Of a stretch of DNA of 64,000 nt, positions 31,637 to 39,106 are shown piece by piece; the stretch's first letter is position 1, and the number at the start of each line of letters is the position of its first letter. The translations under genes were made by a program, and so were the position numbers. Source of the DNA: Mycobacteroides abscessus ATCC 19977 (GTDB lineage: Bacteria > Actinomycetota > Actinomycetes > Mycobacteriales > Mycobacteriaceae); contig NC_010397.1 of NCBI RefSeq assembly GCF_000069185.1, positions 2,728,001-2,792,000 of the forward strand, read 5' to 3'. The notes beneath the pieces were generated by a model. That model was given only the letters and a program-made list of their open reading frames with translations. It had not been told where the DNA came from and ran no database searches.

Positions 31637-33460
31637 TCACGCTCCCAATGTGGTCAGCATGGCCGAAAGCGCTTCGACAGCATTGATTTTCATGGTGAGG
31701 TACCCATCCGGCCGGGAGGCCTCCGCGACCTCGGCAACAGCCTTCTCCGGTCCCGCGAGATACACGTCGGTGATACCGGCTGCCTTCGCCGCGTCGACGA
31801 CAGCGCCGGCCTCGGCCGCATACCGGCCATCGGTGCCACAGATGACGGCGATACGGGCTCCGGCATCGGCCACCGCGCCGGCGACAGCACTCGCGTCCAG
31901 CACACCGGGGTTGATGGCTTCGATACCACCGGAGGCCAACAGGTTCGAGGCGAATGTGGTGCGCACATTGTGTTCGGCCAACGGTCCCAACGGCAGTAGC
32001 AGCGCCGACGGCCGGGCGCCGGAGGATGCCAGGAAGGCATCCGAGCGGTCCCGCAGTTCCTCGAAGTCGGCGGCGTACCGGTAACCCGTGCCAGGATGCG
32101 GCGGTAGCGGCTCCTCCGCGAGATTGGGGAACTCGTTCACTCCCGTGACCGAGGTACGCCGATGAGCGATGTCGTCGGCACGCTGGGCGCGGGTGGCCGC
32201 GATCCGTTCCCGGATCAGCTCGGTGGCGGCTTCAAAGCCGCCCGCGGCCTCGATCTCGGTGAACAGCGACCATGCCTGCTGCGCAAGGCTTTCCGTTAAA
32301 TCTTCGATGAACCACGAGCCGCCGCCGGGATCGAGCACCCGCGCGACATGCGACTCCTCGATAAGCAGCAGCTGAGTGTTCCGTGCAATGCGGGCAGCGA
32401 AGGCGGGAGATACCGCGCTCAAACCACCCGGGATGGCGTCGTCGAATCGCCGGACCCGGACGCTGTCCGCACCGCCGACTCCCGCGCCGAAGGCGGCGAG
32501 GGTGGTACGCAGCATATTCACCCACGGATCACGTTGTGCCATCATCGGTTCGGAGGTCACCGCGTGGATAACCGCGCCACCGGCGTCGGGTGCACCGGCA
32601 ACTTCGGCGACCCGGGCCCACAGCACCCGCGCCGCCCGGAACTTGGCGATGGACAGAAACTGATCGTCTGTTGCGGCGATACGGAAGCTGATCTGCTCCA
32701 GCGCTTCCGCGACGGTCAGGCCCGCCCGCTGCAGTAGCCGCAGATATGCGACGCCGGCGGCCACCGCCACCGCGAGTTCCTGGCTGTCGCTGGCACCCGA
32801 CTCATGTGCGACGGTGCCGTCGACCGTGATGGCGCGCACCTGTTCGGCCCGCGCGGTCGCCCGACGGGCCAGGGCAACGGTCTCATCGATCGAAATCCCG
32901 GCCCGGTCCGCGAAGGCGTTGCCCAATGGGTCGGCGCCCAAATCGGCCACCACGGCAGCGGCGTCTCCCTCATAGGCATCGAGGGTGGTCAACAGGGCTT
33001 CGGCCACCGCCGCCAGCTCGGCACCGGCCTCAAGCTGCACGGGCGCCAGGTCCAGGTAGACACCCTGCAAGGCCCGAGCAACCGCCTCGGGTGGCAGGCC
33101 TGCCAACACGATGGCACTGGCACCCTGTCCCAGCGCATCGAGGATGGTCTCGTTCACCAGCGCCGGATCGGCGGCACCGCCGAACGCCTCGGCCACCTTC
33201 CACCCGCTGTTCACATCGCGGCGCGGGTCACCGCCACGCACGAAGGGCCACTGCCCGGGTAGTGACGGCTCGGGTAGCTCGTCAAGCGCGGTGTACAACG
33301 GCCGGATGGCAATTCCGTCGTAGGTGGGCGAGTCGAGCAGGCGCTCGGGGTCCGCCGGCAGGTCCTCGACCGCTTTGCGGGTCGATTTCGCCAGCACGCC
33401 GGCGACGCCCTTCTGCCATCGCGCGAAGTCACGCTGAATTTCGGGCACCTCAACAGTCAC
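31637..33460 (-). CDS. mutA: methylmalonyl-CoA mutase small subunit MutA
   Basis: The small subunit (607 residues) resembles MutB but lacks the DxHxxG cobalt-binding motif in its C-terminal domain, as expected for a structural partner. [17 protein letters not shown] and [17 protein letters not shown] mark the barrel. The GTG at 33460 is chosen because GGGAG lies about eight bases upstream; the longer open frame would add 22 residues without family support. It is the first gene of mutA-mutB-meaB. Confidence 0.94.
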   Translation of the reverse strand: MTVEVPEIQRDFARWQKGVAGVLAKSTRKAVEDLPADPERLLDSPTYDGIAIRPLYTALDELPEPSLPGQWPFVRGGDPRRDVNSGWKVAEAFGGAADPALVNETILDALGQGASAIVLAGLPPEAVARALQGVYLDLAPVQLEAGAELAAVAEALLTTLDAYEGDAAAVVADLGADPLGNAFADRAGISIDETVALARRATARAEQVRAITVDGTVAHESGASDSQELAVAVAAGVAYLRLLQRAGLTVAEALEQISFRIAATDDQFLSIAKFRAARVLWARVAEVAGAPDAGGAVIHAVTSEPMMAQRDPWVNMLRTTLAAFGAGVGGADSVRVRRFDDAIPGGLSAVSPAFAARIARNTQLLLIEESHVARVLDPGGGSWFIEDLTESLAQQAWSLFTEIEAAGGFEAATELIRERIAATRAQRADDIAHRRTSVTGVNEFPNLAEEPLPPHPGTGYRYAADFEELRDRSDAFLASSGARPSALLLPLGPLAEHNVRTTFASNLLASGGIEAINPGVLDASAVAGAVADAGARIAVICGTDGRYAAEAGAVVDAAKAAGITDVYLAGPEKAVAEVAEASRPDGYLTMKINAVEALSAMLTTLGA

Positions 33461-33642
33461 AAAACTGCTCCCTGCTGCTCGTCGTCGAGCGACACATATG
33501 GCACTCCATGCCGAAATGCCTATCACACTTACTCATCAGGCTAAATGACGCCGCCCATTACTTCCCAGTACGGGGGCCGGCGCACCACAACGACCGTGTC
33601 CTGGTACCCGCCATTCATGCAGGCTCCGTAGGCTTGTTCACC

Positions 33643-34374
33643 ATGGGGTTCCGGCAGATCGGGAGAACGGCCGTCGCAACGCTGCGACGGCTGCCGCGAC
33701 GCCAGCTGCTGTGGACCGGCGCCGCTCTTCTTATTGTGATCGCCGCGGTCCGGTTTGTCCCGCTGCCGACGGCCCTACAGATGCGCGACTGGGCGCGCGA
33801 CCTCGGCCCGTGGTTCCCGCTCGCTTTCCTGGGCGCACACACGATCGTGACGGTGCTGCCCTTCCCCCGCACCGCGTTCACCCTGGCTGCCGGGCTGCTG
33901 TTCGGGACACAACTCGGCGTGCTGCTGGCCGTCGTCGCCAGCACCGCAAGTGCGGTCCTGGCCCTGTGGGCGGTCCGGGCGCTGGGATGGAAGCTCAGTG
34001 CATTGCATCACCGTCCCGCGGTGAAAAGCGTGGACGATCAGTTGCGCCGGCGCGGCTGGATCGCGGTGATGTCGATGCGACTCATCCCGGCGGTGCCGTT
34101 TTCGGTACTCAATTACGCGGCAGGGGCCTCCGCCGTGCGGGCGCTGCCCTACACGCTGGCCACCTTCGTCGGTCTGCTCCCGGGCACGTTGGCCGTCGTC
34201 GTGCTTGGTGACGCATTGACCGGGCACATCAGTCCCACACTCTTCGCCGTCTCGTTGGCTACCTCGGCGATCGGCGTGCTGGGCATCCTCTATGAAATTC
34301 GGCGCTATAAACGCACGCACACCGAGATCCCTGATCCGGAAAGCTCCGGCGCGCCCGAACGCGTCGGCCGCTAG
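33643..34374 (+). CDS. TVP38/TMEM64 (SNARE-associated, DedA-like) membrane protein
   Basis: The 243-residue protein has five to six membrane segments and the VTT-domain core: LGAHTIVTVLPFPRTAFTLAAGLLFG (residues about 65-90) and AVMSMRLIPAVPFSVLNYAAGAS (about 143-165). Such proteins move or scramble lipids in the cytoplasmic membrane. It corresponds to Rv1491c, also divergent from mutA. The gene starts at the ATG at 33643, since the upstream open frame is antisense to mutA. The 182-bp gap to mutA must hold both promoters; I see no clear hexamers. Confidence 0.82.
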   Translation: MGFRQIGRTAVATLRRLPRRQLLWTGAALLIVIAAVRFVPLPTALQMRDWARDLGPWFPLAFLGAHTIVTVLPFPRTAFTLAAGLLFGTQLGVLLAVVASTASAVLALWAVRALGWKLSALHHRPAVKSVDDQLRRRGWIAVMSMRLIPAVPFSVLNYAAGASAVRALPYTLATFVGLLPGTLAVVVLGDALTGHISPTLFAVSLATSAIGVLGILYEIRRYKRTHTEIPDPESSGAPERVGR

Positions 34375-34748
34375 GGTTGTACGACTTCTCGTTCGTCAAA
34401 TCCCTTGGCGGTAAGCACAGCGAACAATGCGAGCAGGCTTGTCGCGGGTAACGCGTTGAGCATCTTGTCGTGTGCGCGTAGGTGTGCGCCGACTGCCAAA
34501 GTGAAGTAAACGGTCAGCATGAATGTGGTCAGTCTGCCCAGCGCCGACCACCGTATCCCGCCGATGAGCCCCGCTGCCGACGCGGTCTTCACGACGGGTA
34601 ATAGCCACCAGATATCTTGCGGCAGACCGACTTTCTCCAGAGAATCTTTGACCGGTTTGATCGGCCCGACACAAGCCGCGGCATCGGCAGCCTGGACGGC
34701 GGCCAGCACGGCCAAGACCCTGGGTTTGGCTAAAAGCCGTTCCGTCAT
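34371..34748 (-). CDS. DoxX-like membrane protein, copy A
   Basis: The 125-residue protein has four predicted membrane helices: near 10-27, 45-65 (LPVVKTASAAGLIGGI), 72-90 (LTTFMLTVYFTLAVGAHLRA) and 98-115. KxASAxGLxGG and YFTLAVGAHxRA are the DoxX-like (PF13564) hallmarks. The ATG overlaps the stop of copy B (ATGA, 34745-34748), so the two are translated together. It is the last gene of the proposed Mg2+ operon and converges on the TVP38 gene with a 4-bp overlap. Biochemical role unknown. Confidence 0.8.
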   Translation of the reverse strand: MTERLLAKPRVLAVLAAVQAADAAACVGPIKPVKDSLEKVGLPQDIWWLLPVVKTASAAGLIGGIRWSALGRLTTFMLTVYFTLAVGAHLRAHDKMLNALPATSLLALFAVLTAKGFDEREVVQP

Positions 34749-35113
34749 GATGATTTCGCCCCCAACCCCTTCACCATCAGGGCGCCGTAGGTGGCGAGCA
34801 AAGCCGACGCCGAGACGGCGTTCAGCCCGATATCGCGCGCGCGAACATGCGCTCCGACCGCCAGGGTGAAGTAGACGGTCAGCATGAGCAGGGTTAGCTT
34901 CGCAAGCCACGGGAACCGGATGCCCCCTAACAGGCCCACCGCCGACGCCGCCTTGATGGGCGCGAAGATCCACCGATATTGCTGCGGATAGCGCACATCA
35001 TCGAGGCACTTGGCCACGTAGGGAATCGGCTGGACGCAGATGGCGGCGTCAACAGCCTGGAATGAGGCCAGAAGAGCCAGAACTCGCGGAGATACGAAAG
35101 CGCCATTGCTCAT
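34745..35113 (-). CDS. DoxX-like membrane protein, copy B
   Basis: The 122-residue protein is a paralogue of copy A (PRVLALLASFQAVDAAICVQPI against PRVLAVLAAVQAADAACVGPI, compared position by position) with the same four helices and LTVYFTLAVGAHVRARD. TGGAGTAATG gives a ribosome site at the ATG. It starts 53 bp after the small gene at 35167-35298. Tandem duplication with coupled translation suggests a heteromeric membrane complex; that is inference. Confidence 0.8.
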   Translation of the reverse strand: MSNGAFVSPRVLALLASFQAVDAAICVQPIPYVAKCLDDVRYPQQYRWIFAPIKAASAVGLLGGIRFPWLAKLTLLMLTVYFTLAVGAHVRARDIGLNAVSASALLATYGALMVKGLGAKSS

Positions 35114-35166
35114 TACTCCAGTGAACCACTACTACGCCGCGCAGACGATGGCGCGACCGATTCCCG

Positions 35167-35298
35167 CTAGTGAGGAGCGTGTGCACCCAACGATGCGGAG
35201 ATAACGGCCAATGGCGACAGGGCCAGCTGCATGTTGGCCCGCTCCTGGGGGGTCAGCCGACGGCGCTCCCAGAAAAGTCGCAACGCGCGAATACTCAT
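35167..35298 (-). CDS. 43-residue small protein, paralogue of the M-box small protein
   Basis: Reading the minus strand from the ATG at 35298 to the TAG at 35167 gives a 43-residue basic protein. Its segment LTPQERANMQLALSPLAV is nearly identical to LTPQERANLQLAYSPLAV of the product at 38550-38687, and both end SASLGAH-P. The N-terminal part (LRLFWERRR) is basic and aromatic in both. It lies between the NRAMP-like and DoxX-like genes, with AGAGAG before the ATG. No known family comes to mind. Conservation between two independent copies is the evidence that it is a real gene. Confidence 0.8.
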   Translation of the reverse strand: MSIRALRLFWERRRLTPQERANMQLALSPLAVISASLGAHAPH

Positions 35299-35310
35299 CT
35301 CTCTATTGGA

Positions 35311-35344
35311 CGCGGCCGCGCCGACATAATCCAGCGCGGCCGCG
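35311..35344 (-). repeat. intercistronic hairpin before the second small gene
   Basis: cgcggccgcgc (35311-35321) and gcgcggccgcg (35334-35344) are perfect 11-bp arms around a 12-base loop. In the minus-strand transcript the very stable hairpin would lie between the NRAMP-like stop codon and the small gene's ribosome site, 12 bases before its ATG. No U-run follows, so a role in mRNA processing, stability or partial polarity is more likely than intrinsic termination. Confidence 0.6.
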
Positions 35345-35381
35345 ATATCCCAACGAATTCATGACGCGTCCCTTGCGGGGC

Positions 35382-37112
35382 TCAGTTGCCGTGGGCGAGT
35401 TGAATCGCCTTCACCACCAACAGAATGGCACCGACAACCAGATAGCCCCGGAGCGCGAGCATGCCCAGCTTTGTCCCCGGGCTCCACCTGACGGGTTCGA
35501 GCAGTGCCAGCGGCGGCATGCGCCACGTCCGCGCATCTACGCCGTCGAGCACTTTGGTCATCGCCAGCACCGCGGGATCGGCGCGTTGTCGGCTCGATAC
35601 CCACCACAGGCCTGTACCGATCAACACCGCGAGAATCGTGACACCCACCGCCAGATCACGCGCGACCTCCACCACATCCAGATCCGGGAAGAGCGTGGTG
35701 GCCATCAGAATGCCGGAAAGGAACAGCAGCACGCCGACGATGAGCCCGGCGACAATGTTGAGCCACGGCTTATTGACCCACGGACCCAATACCGCCTTGT
35801 CATTGCACAGCAACAGCAGGAACACACTCGCGCTGGGCAGTAGCAAGCCGGCCAGGGCCTGCACCGCGGTGGTCATGAGCCCGAGTGGGGCGTTCGGTAT
35901 CAGCACTATGGCCGCCCCCACCCCGACCATCACCGTGTAGGACAGGTAGAACGGCTTGGCGTCCTTGAAGCTACGGTGCAGTGAGTGCTTGAGTCCGAAG
36001 GTGTCCCCGAACGCGTAACTCGTAGCCAGGGTGACCGCAGCCGCACCGATTATCGACGCGTCCAACAGCACGATCGCGAAGATCTTGCCCAGCAACGGTT
36101 GCACCTGCCCCAGCCATTCGGCGATGAGGCCCGCATCACCGCTGTCGCCCCACTTGTCCGGGCCCGAATTACCGGTCGCGCGGGCGGCGTAGTCGGCGGT
36201 CATGAGCAGGGCGGCGGCCCCGATCACCACCACGAGTGAGCCGATCACGGTGTCGGCGCGCTCGTATCCGATGAAACGTGGGGTGATGCGCTTGTCGACG
36301 ATGTTGGACTGCTGGAAGAAGAGCTGCCACGGAGCTACCGTGGTGCCCACCATGGCGATGATCAGCAGCACCGCCCCCGAGCTGACGCCGCCGTCGATAC
36401 CAGGGACCACGAAATCGTGTGCGGCCCTTCCCCACTGCGGCTCGGCCAGCAAGAACATCGGAATCTGCAGCAGCGTGATCGCGATGAAGACGAACATGGC
36501 CCGCTCCCAGCGTCGGAAACTCCCGGTGGCCATGATCAGAATCAGGGCGATGGCCGCGAGGGGAACGGTGTAGTACTTCGAGACGCCCAGATACTCGGAA
36601 GCCAGTGCGACACCGATAAATTCGGTGACAAGGGTAAGAAAGTTCAGGATGAACAAGTCGCCCACCGAGAACCAGCCCCAGCCACGACCGAACCGCTCAT
36701 TGATCAACCGGGCGTGCCCGACTCCGGTCACCGCTCCGAGGCGAACCACCATCTCCTGGTTCACGATGAGGACGGGGATCAGCAGCAAGAGCACCCAGAG
36801 CAGGCTGTACCCGTAGCTCTGACCGGCCTGCGCGTAGGTTGCGACGCCGCCCGCGTCGTTGTCGCCGACCATGACGATGATGCCCGGCCCCAGGATGGCG
36901 GCCATGGTGGCCATCCGCGACCTGAAGGTACGGGCCTGCCCGGGATCACTGACGCTGATCTTGCCGAACGCACCTTCGATATCTCCCAGGTGAGCCGAAT
37001 CGAGCACAGCGCTCTTCGGTTGCGATACTTGCACTTTGAGCTGTCCGTTCGCAGTTTCCGCGCCGTTGACAGACCCGTTGACAGACCCGTTGACGATGCC
37101 GTTTTCACTCAT
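35382..37112 (-). CDS. NRAMP-family transporter with Mg2+-type (NRMT-like) metal site
   Basis: The 576-residue protein has a hydrophilic N-terminus of about 65 residues and about eleven membrane helices. Helix 1 reads GDNDAGGVATYAQAG: the NRAMP DPGN motif is DAGG (86-89), so Asp is kept and Asn is replaced by Gly. Helix 6 reads GTTVAPWQLFFQ: MPH is APW (260-262), so the Met that selects transition metals is Ala. From memory, these are the exchanges seen in NRAMP-related Mg2+ transporters. With the M-box leader and an MgtE-like partner, Mg2+ uptake is the best reading, not Mn2+ or Fe2+. Its ATG overlaps the partner's stop (ATGA, 37109-37112). Confidence 0.85.
   Translation of the reverse strand: MSENGIVNGSVNGSVNGAETANGQLKVQVSQPKSAVLDSAHLGDIEGAFGKISVSDPGQARTFRSRMATMAAILGPGIIVMVGDNDAGGVATYAQAGQSYGYSLLWVLLLLIPVLIVNQEMVVRLGAVTGVGHARLINERFGRGWGWFSVGDLFILNFLTLVTEFIGVALASEYLGVSKYYTVPLAAIALILIMATGSFRRWERAMFVFIAITLLQIPMFLLAEPQWGRAAHDFVVPGIDGGVSSGAVLLIIAMVGTTVAPWQLFFQQSNIVDKRITPRFIGYERADTVIGSLVVVIGAAALLMTADYAARATGNSGPDKWGDSGDAGLIAEWLGQVQPLLGKIFAIVLLDASIIGAAAVTLATSYAFGDTFGLKHSLHRSFKDAKPFYLSYTVMVGVGAAIVLIPNAPLGLMTTAVQALAGLLLPSASVFLLLLCNDKAVLGPWVNKPWLNIVAGLIVGVLLFLSGILMATTLFPDLDVVEVARDLAVGVTILAVLIGTGLWWVSSRQRADPAVLAMTKVLDGVDARTWRMPPLALLEPVRWSPGTKLGMLALRGYLVVGAILLVVKAIQLAHGN
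37063..37094. repeat. 12-bp tandem repeat in the transporter N-terminus
   Basis: The unit ccgttgacagac occurs twice in full and once in part (ccgttgac). In frame it encodes Val-Asn-Gly-Ser repeats near residues 8-17 of the NRAMP-like protein (VNGSVNGSVNG). Slippage would change the length of the cytoplasmic tail in steps of four residues without breaking the frame. Confidence 0.8.
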
Positions 37113-38413
37113 GGCGCGACTCCGTCGGGGTTCGACGCGGCCTGACGGACCGGCCGCGGGGCCGGTTCACGCCGCCGCCAATCCTGGGGGATGAGCGCGG
37201 CCAACACGTCGTCATAGGTCACGACCCCGAGCACCCTGTCGCCCTCGTCGACAACGGGGATCAGGGCCAGGTTGTAGTCGGCCATCAGCAGGGCGACATC
37301 GGTGAGATCGGCCTGCGGTGCCACCCGCACCGGATCGTCGTCCATGACCGATTCCACCGCGGCGTCACCATCGGCCTGAAGCAGCCGGATCACCGACACC
37401 ACACCCACCAATTCGCCGTTATCGGCCAGCACATGCACCTTCAGCAATGCCTCGGGCTGCAGGGATTTGGCGGCGGAGATGGCCCCCAGTGCGGCGCCGA
37501 CAGTGCTCCCGAGCACACAGGACACGATGTCGACGTTCATCAAACCGCCCGCCGACTCGGGGCTGAACCCCATCAAGGTGACCACCTTGGTGCGCTGCGG
37601 CGCGGGCATCAGCTCCAGAACCGCGCGACGGCGGGACTGACGCAGGTCGAAAATGGCATCTGCCGCATCGTCCGCGCGCATGCGGCCGAGGAGAGCCGCG
37701 ACATCGCCGTCGGACATGTCTTCGAACAGCTTGCCGGCCTTCTCCGAATCGAGTTCCTCGAATACGTCGGCCTCGAGCTCAGGGTTGTCGCGGACGCGAT
37801 CCAGGATCTCGCCGCCCTCCTCCTTGGTGGCCTCCTCGAGCAGATCGGCGATCTCGGCGGGCTTGAGGGTGTTCACCCGTCCGCCGACACGGCGCGCCAA
37901 CAGGGAACCACCATGCCCGATCATGGGTTCGAAGGCTTTCCAATCCCGCCCAGCCTGGCCCGCGCCAGCCTTGATAAGACCGAAAAACCTTGCGGGACGA
38001 CGAGTATCGAGACGGGCAAGAATCCACCCCTCAGCCGTTTCCTGCAGCTCGATGTCATAGGCGTGTACCAATTCGGCGTTGTCGACATCGATGAACCGGT
38101 GGTCGAGTACGTCCTCGTCGAGCAGGTACTCACCGTCGCGGCGCTCGAAGCCCCTGAGGTCAACCTTGTTCTTGCTCAACTCGATTCGATCCGGCGCCAC
38201 GACAGAAACCACGTCCGCGGAAATGAAGACGGTGCGCCCGCCCATGTCCACGACGTATCCGGTGACGAGCGGATACCGGTCGGACCCGCGGAGCCGGACA
38301 ATCACATCCTCCAGCCGGCCAATGGTCTCACCGGACCGCGCGACAACCGGAGCCTTCAATAGATCTGAGAATTGAATTACCCGCGGCGTAGCCGCCGTGT
38401 TCGAAGTAGCCAT
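37109..38413 (-). CDS. soluble MgtE-like sensor: PRC-barrel, MgtE_N and CBS pair, no membrane domain
   Basis: The 434-residue protein has two PRC-barrel-like segments (about 10-130), an MgtE intracellular N-domain of helical repeats (about 175-290: LKPAEIADLLEE, LEADVFEELDSEKAGKLFEDM, GDVAALLGRM) and a CBS pair (about 295-415, ending DRVLGVVTYDDVLAALIP). In MgtE channels the same N-CBS module binds Mg2+ and closes the pore. Here the transmembrane domain is entirely missing and no hydrophobic helix is present. The downstream NRAMP-like gene overlaps its stop by four bases, so it is probably the Mg2+-sensing subunit of that transporter. GAGGAG lies five bases before the ATG. Confidence 0.88.
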   Translation of the reverse strand: MATSNTAATPRVIQFSDLLKAPVVARSGETIGRLEDVIVRLRGSDRYPLVTGYVVDMGGRTVFISADVVSVVAPDRIELSKNKVDLRGFERRDGEYLLDEDVLDHRFIDVDNAELVHAYDIELQETAEGWILARLDTRRPARFFGLIKAGAGQAGRDWKAFEPMIGHGGSLLARRVGGRVNTLKPAEIADLLEEATKEEGGEILDRVRDNPELEADVFEELDSEKAGKLFEDMSDGDVAALLGRMRADDAADAIFDLRQSRRRAVLELMPAPQRTKVVTLMGFSPESAGGLMNVDIVSCVLGSTVGAALGAISAAKSLQPEALLKVHVLADNGELVGVVSVIRLLQADGDAAVESVMDDDPVRVAPQADLTDVALLMADYNLALIPVVDEGDRVLGVVTYDDVLAALIPQDWRRREPAPRPVRQAASNPDGVAP

Positions 38414-38434
38414 GCCGACTCCTCAGCGTTTGCA

Positions 38435-38478
38435 CCAATACGCTTCGCCCGCCCGGGTGGGTGGACGAAGCGTATTGG
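38435..38478 (-). repeat. 13-bp perfect intercistronic hairpin before the MgtE-like gene
   Basis: ccaatacgcttcg (38435-38447) and cgaagcgtattgg (38466-38478) form a perfect 13-bp stem, and the loop contains a further cccg-type dyad (cccgcccgggtggg). A second, shorter dyad (ccacgcac, 38500-38507, with gtgcgtgg, 38520-38527) lies next to it. Together they fill most of the 136 bases between the small gene and the MgtE-like gene. No U-run follows, so I expect mRNA processing or stabilisation. Confidence 0.65.
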
Positions 38479-38549
38479 CCTCGAATGAATTCCGAATGTC
38501 CACGCACTGTGAATCGACTGTGCGTGGTAGTGATTGCCGTACCGCCGAA

Positions 38550-38687
38550 CTACCGCGGTGGATGTGCCCCGAGCGATGCCGATACGACGGCAAGCGGCGA
38601 GTACGCCAACTGCAGGTTGGCCCGCTCTTGCGGGGTCAGGCGGTGCCGGATCCAGATACGGCGGACGGCGTTGAATGTTGTGGTCAT
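38550..38687 (-). CDS. 45-residue small protein under M-box control
   Basis: The protein starts at the ATG at 38687 with an ideal AAGGAG site seven bases upstream and has 45 residues. The N-terminus FNAVRRIWIRHR is basic and aromatic, the core is LTPQERANLQLAYSPLAV and the end is SASLGAHPP. It is the first gene behind the M-box riboswitch. In M. tuberculosis the M-box precedes a short gene of unknown function, Rv1535; I cannot compare the sequences here. A 43-residue paralogue lies at 35167-35298. No membrane segment is evident. It might be a regulator of the transporter complex, which is inference. Confidence 0.85.
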   Translation of the reverse strand: MTTTFNAVRRIWIRHRLTPQERANLQLAYSPLAVVSASLGAHPPR

Positions 38688-38694
38688 GATCGGA

Positions 38695-38788
38695 CTCCTT
38701 CTAGGGAGAGCCGCATACCCGAACCCGAGCGTCAAAAATGTTGACTCAAGCGAGGGTTCACCCTCGAACGCGCAGCAAGGTATGCGGC
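38695..38788 (-). ncRNA. structured leader RNA: three-way junction and ribosome-site hairpin
   Basis: In the minus-strand transcript, gccgcatacc (complement of 38779-38788) pairs with ggtatgcggc (complement of 38710-38719), closing a junction with two inner hairpins: cgaggg-tgaa-ccctcg (38751-38766) and gtcaa-n5-ttgac (38731-38745). Immediately after it, CTCC (38705-38708) can pair with GGAG (38695-38698) of the small gene's ribosome site. This looks like an expression platform of the Mg2+ leader. It is drawn by hand from complementarity only. Confidence 0.55.
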
Positions 38789-38823
38789 AGCTGTTGTCTA
38801 TGCGGACCATCGCCGGATATCAC
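38758..38823 (-). CDS. possible 21-residue leader peptide in the M-box leader
   Basis: GTG at 38823 opens a 21-residue frame ending with TGA at 38758-38760. A strong site, AAGGAGGTGAGG (38831-38842), has seven bases of spacing to the GTG. The stop codon lies in the loop of the cgaggg hairpin and the frame covers the 5' strand of the three-way junction, so its translation would disrupt that fold. This is a speculative uORF; the peptide (starting MISGDGPHRQQLPHT) resembles nothing I know. Confidence 0.3.
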   Translation of the reverse strand: MISGDGPHRQQLPHTLLRVRG

Positions 38824-38898
38824 GGTCGTGCCTCACCTCCTTGCCGTCGGGGCGCGCGCGGGCGCCTGCTGCAGGAACAGCGACCAAGAGAGGGAGAG

Positions 38899-38928
38899 AA
38901 AATTGCCGAACAACGAACGCCGCCCGGC
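38899..38928 (-). terminator. possible intrinsic terminator behind the M-box
   Basis: On the minus strand GCCGGGC (38922-38928) can pair with GTTCGGC (38905-38911) through two G-U pairs and a 10-base loop, followed by AATTTTC with a short U-run. It lies directly after the aptamer, where an M-box normally has a Mg2+-dependent terminator. The stem is modest and the U-run only four bases, so confidence is limited. Confidence 0.4.
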
Positions 38929-38929
38929 A

Positions 38930-39096
38930 CGCACCCCTCTCGTCAGGGCTTCGGCACTACGTGACGTGTCCGCCAGCGGAAGCCACTTCGGGTCATCCCT
39001 TAGTCCGGGAAGACCTGTCCTAACCTTGGGCGTCTCTCGACGTCGTCAGATCAGTGGCCTGTATTCACGTAGGAGCCTCACCTAGCAAGGTGCTGA
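38930..39096 (-). promoter_or_regulatory. M-box (ykoK) magnesium riboswitch
   Basis: On the minus strand the leader contains CTAGGTGAGGCTCCTACGTG (about 39066-39085) followed by ATACAGGCCACTG, GACGTCGAGAGACGCCCAAGG-type sequence, AGGACAGG, GGGATGACC and AAGTGGCTTC, in the order and spacing of the Rfam M-box. The 3' part (GTAGTGCCGAAGC) is also like the consensus. The aptamer binds several Mg2+ ions and lowers expression of downstream genes when Mg2+ is plentiful. Downstream genes are the 45-residue protein, the MgtE-like sensor and the NRAMP-like transporter. Ends are approximate. Confidence 0.93.
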
Positions 39097-39106
39097 ACCG
39101 GTACCC

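Noticed and set aside
33461..33642. Cobalamin riboswitch before mutA-mutB
   Set aside because: The 182-bp gap shows no B12-box-like sequence; methylmalonyl-CoA mutase genes are not usually riboswitch targets.
38688..38810. N-terminal extension of the 45-residue protein from an ATG at 38810
   Set aside because: The ribosome site is too far away (about 20 bases), the extension is absent in the paralogue, and the internal ATG at 38687 has an ideal site. The open frame across the leader is probably chance.
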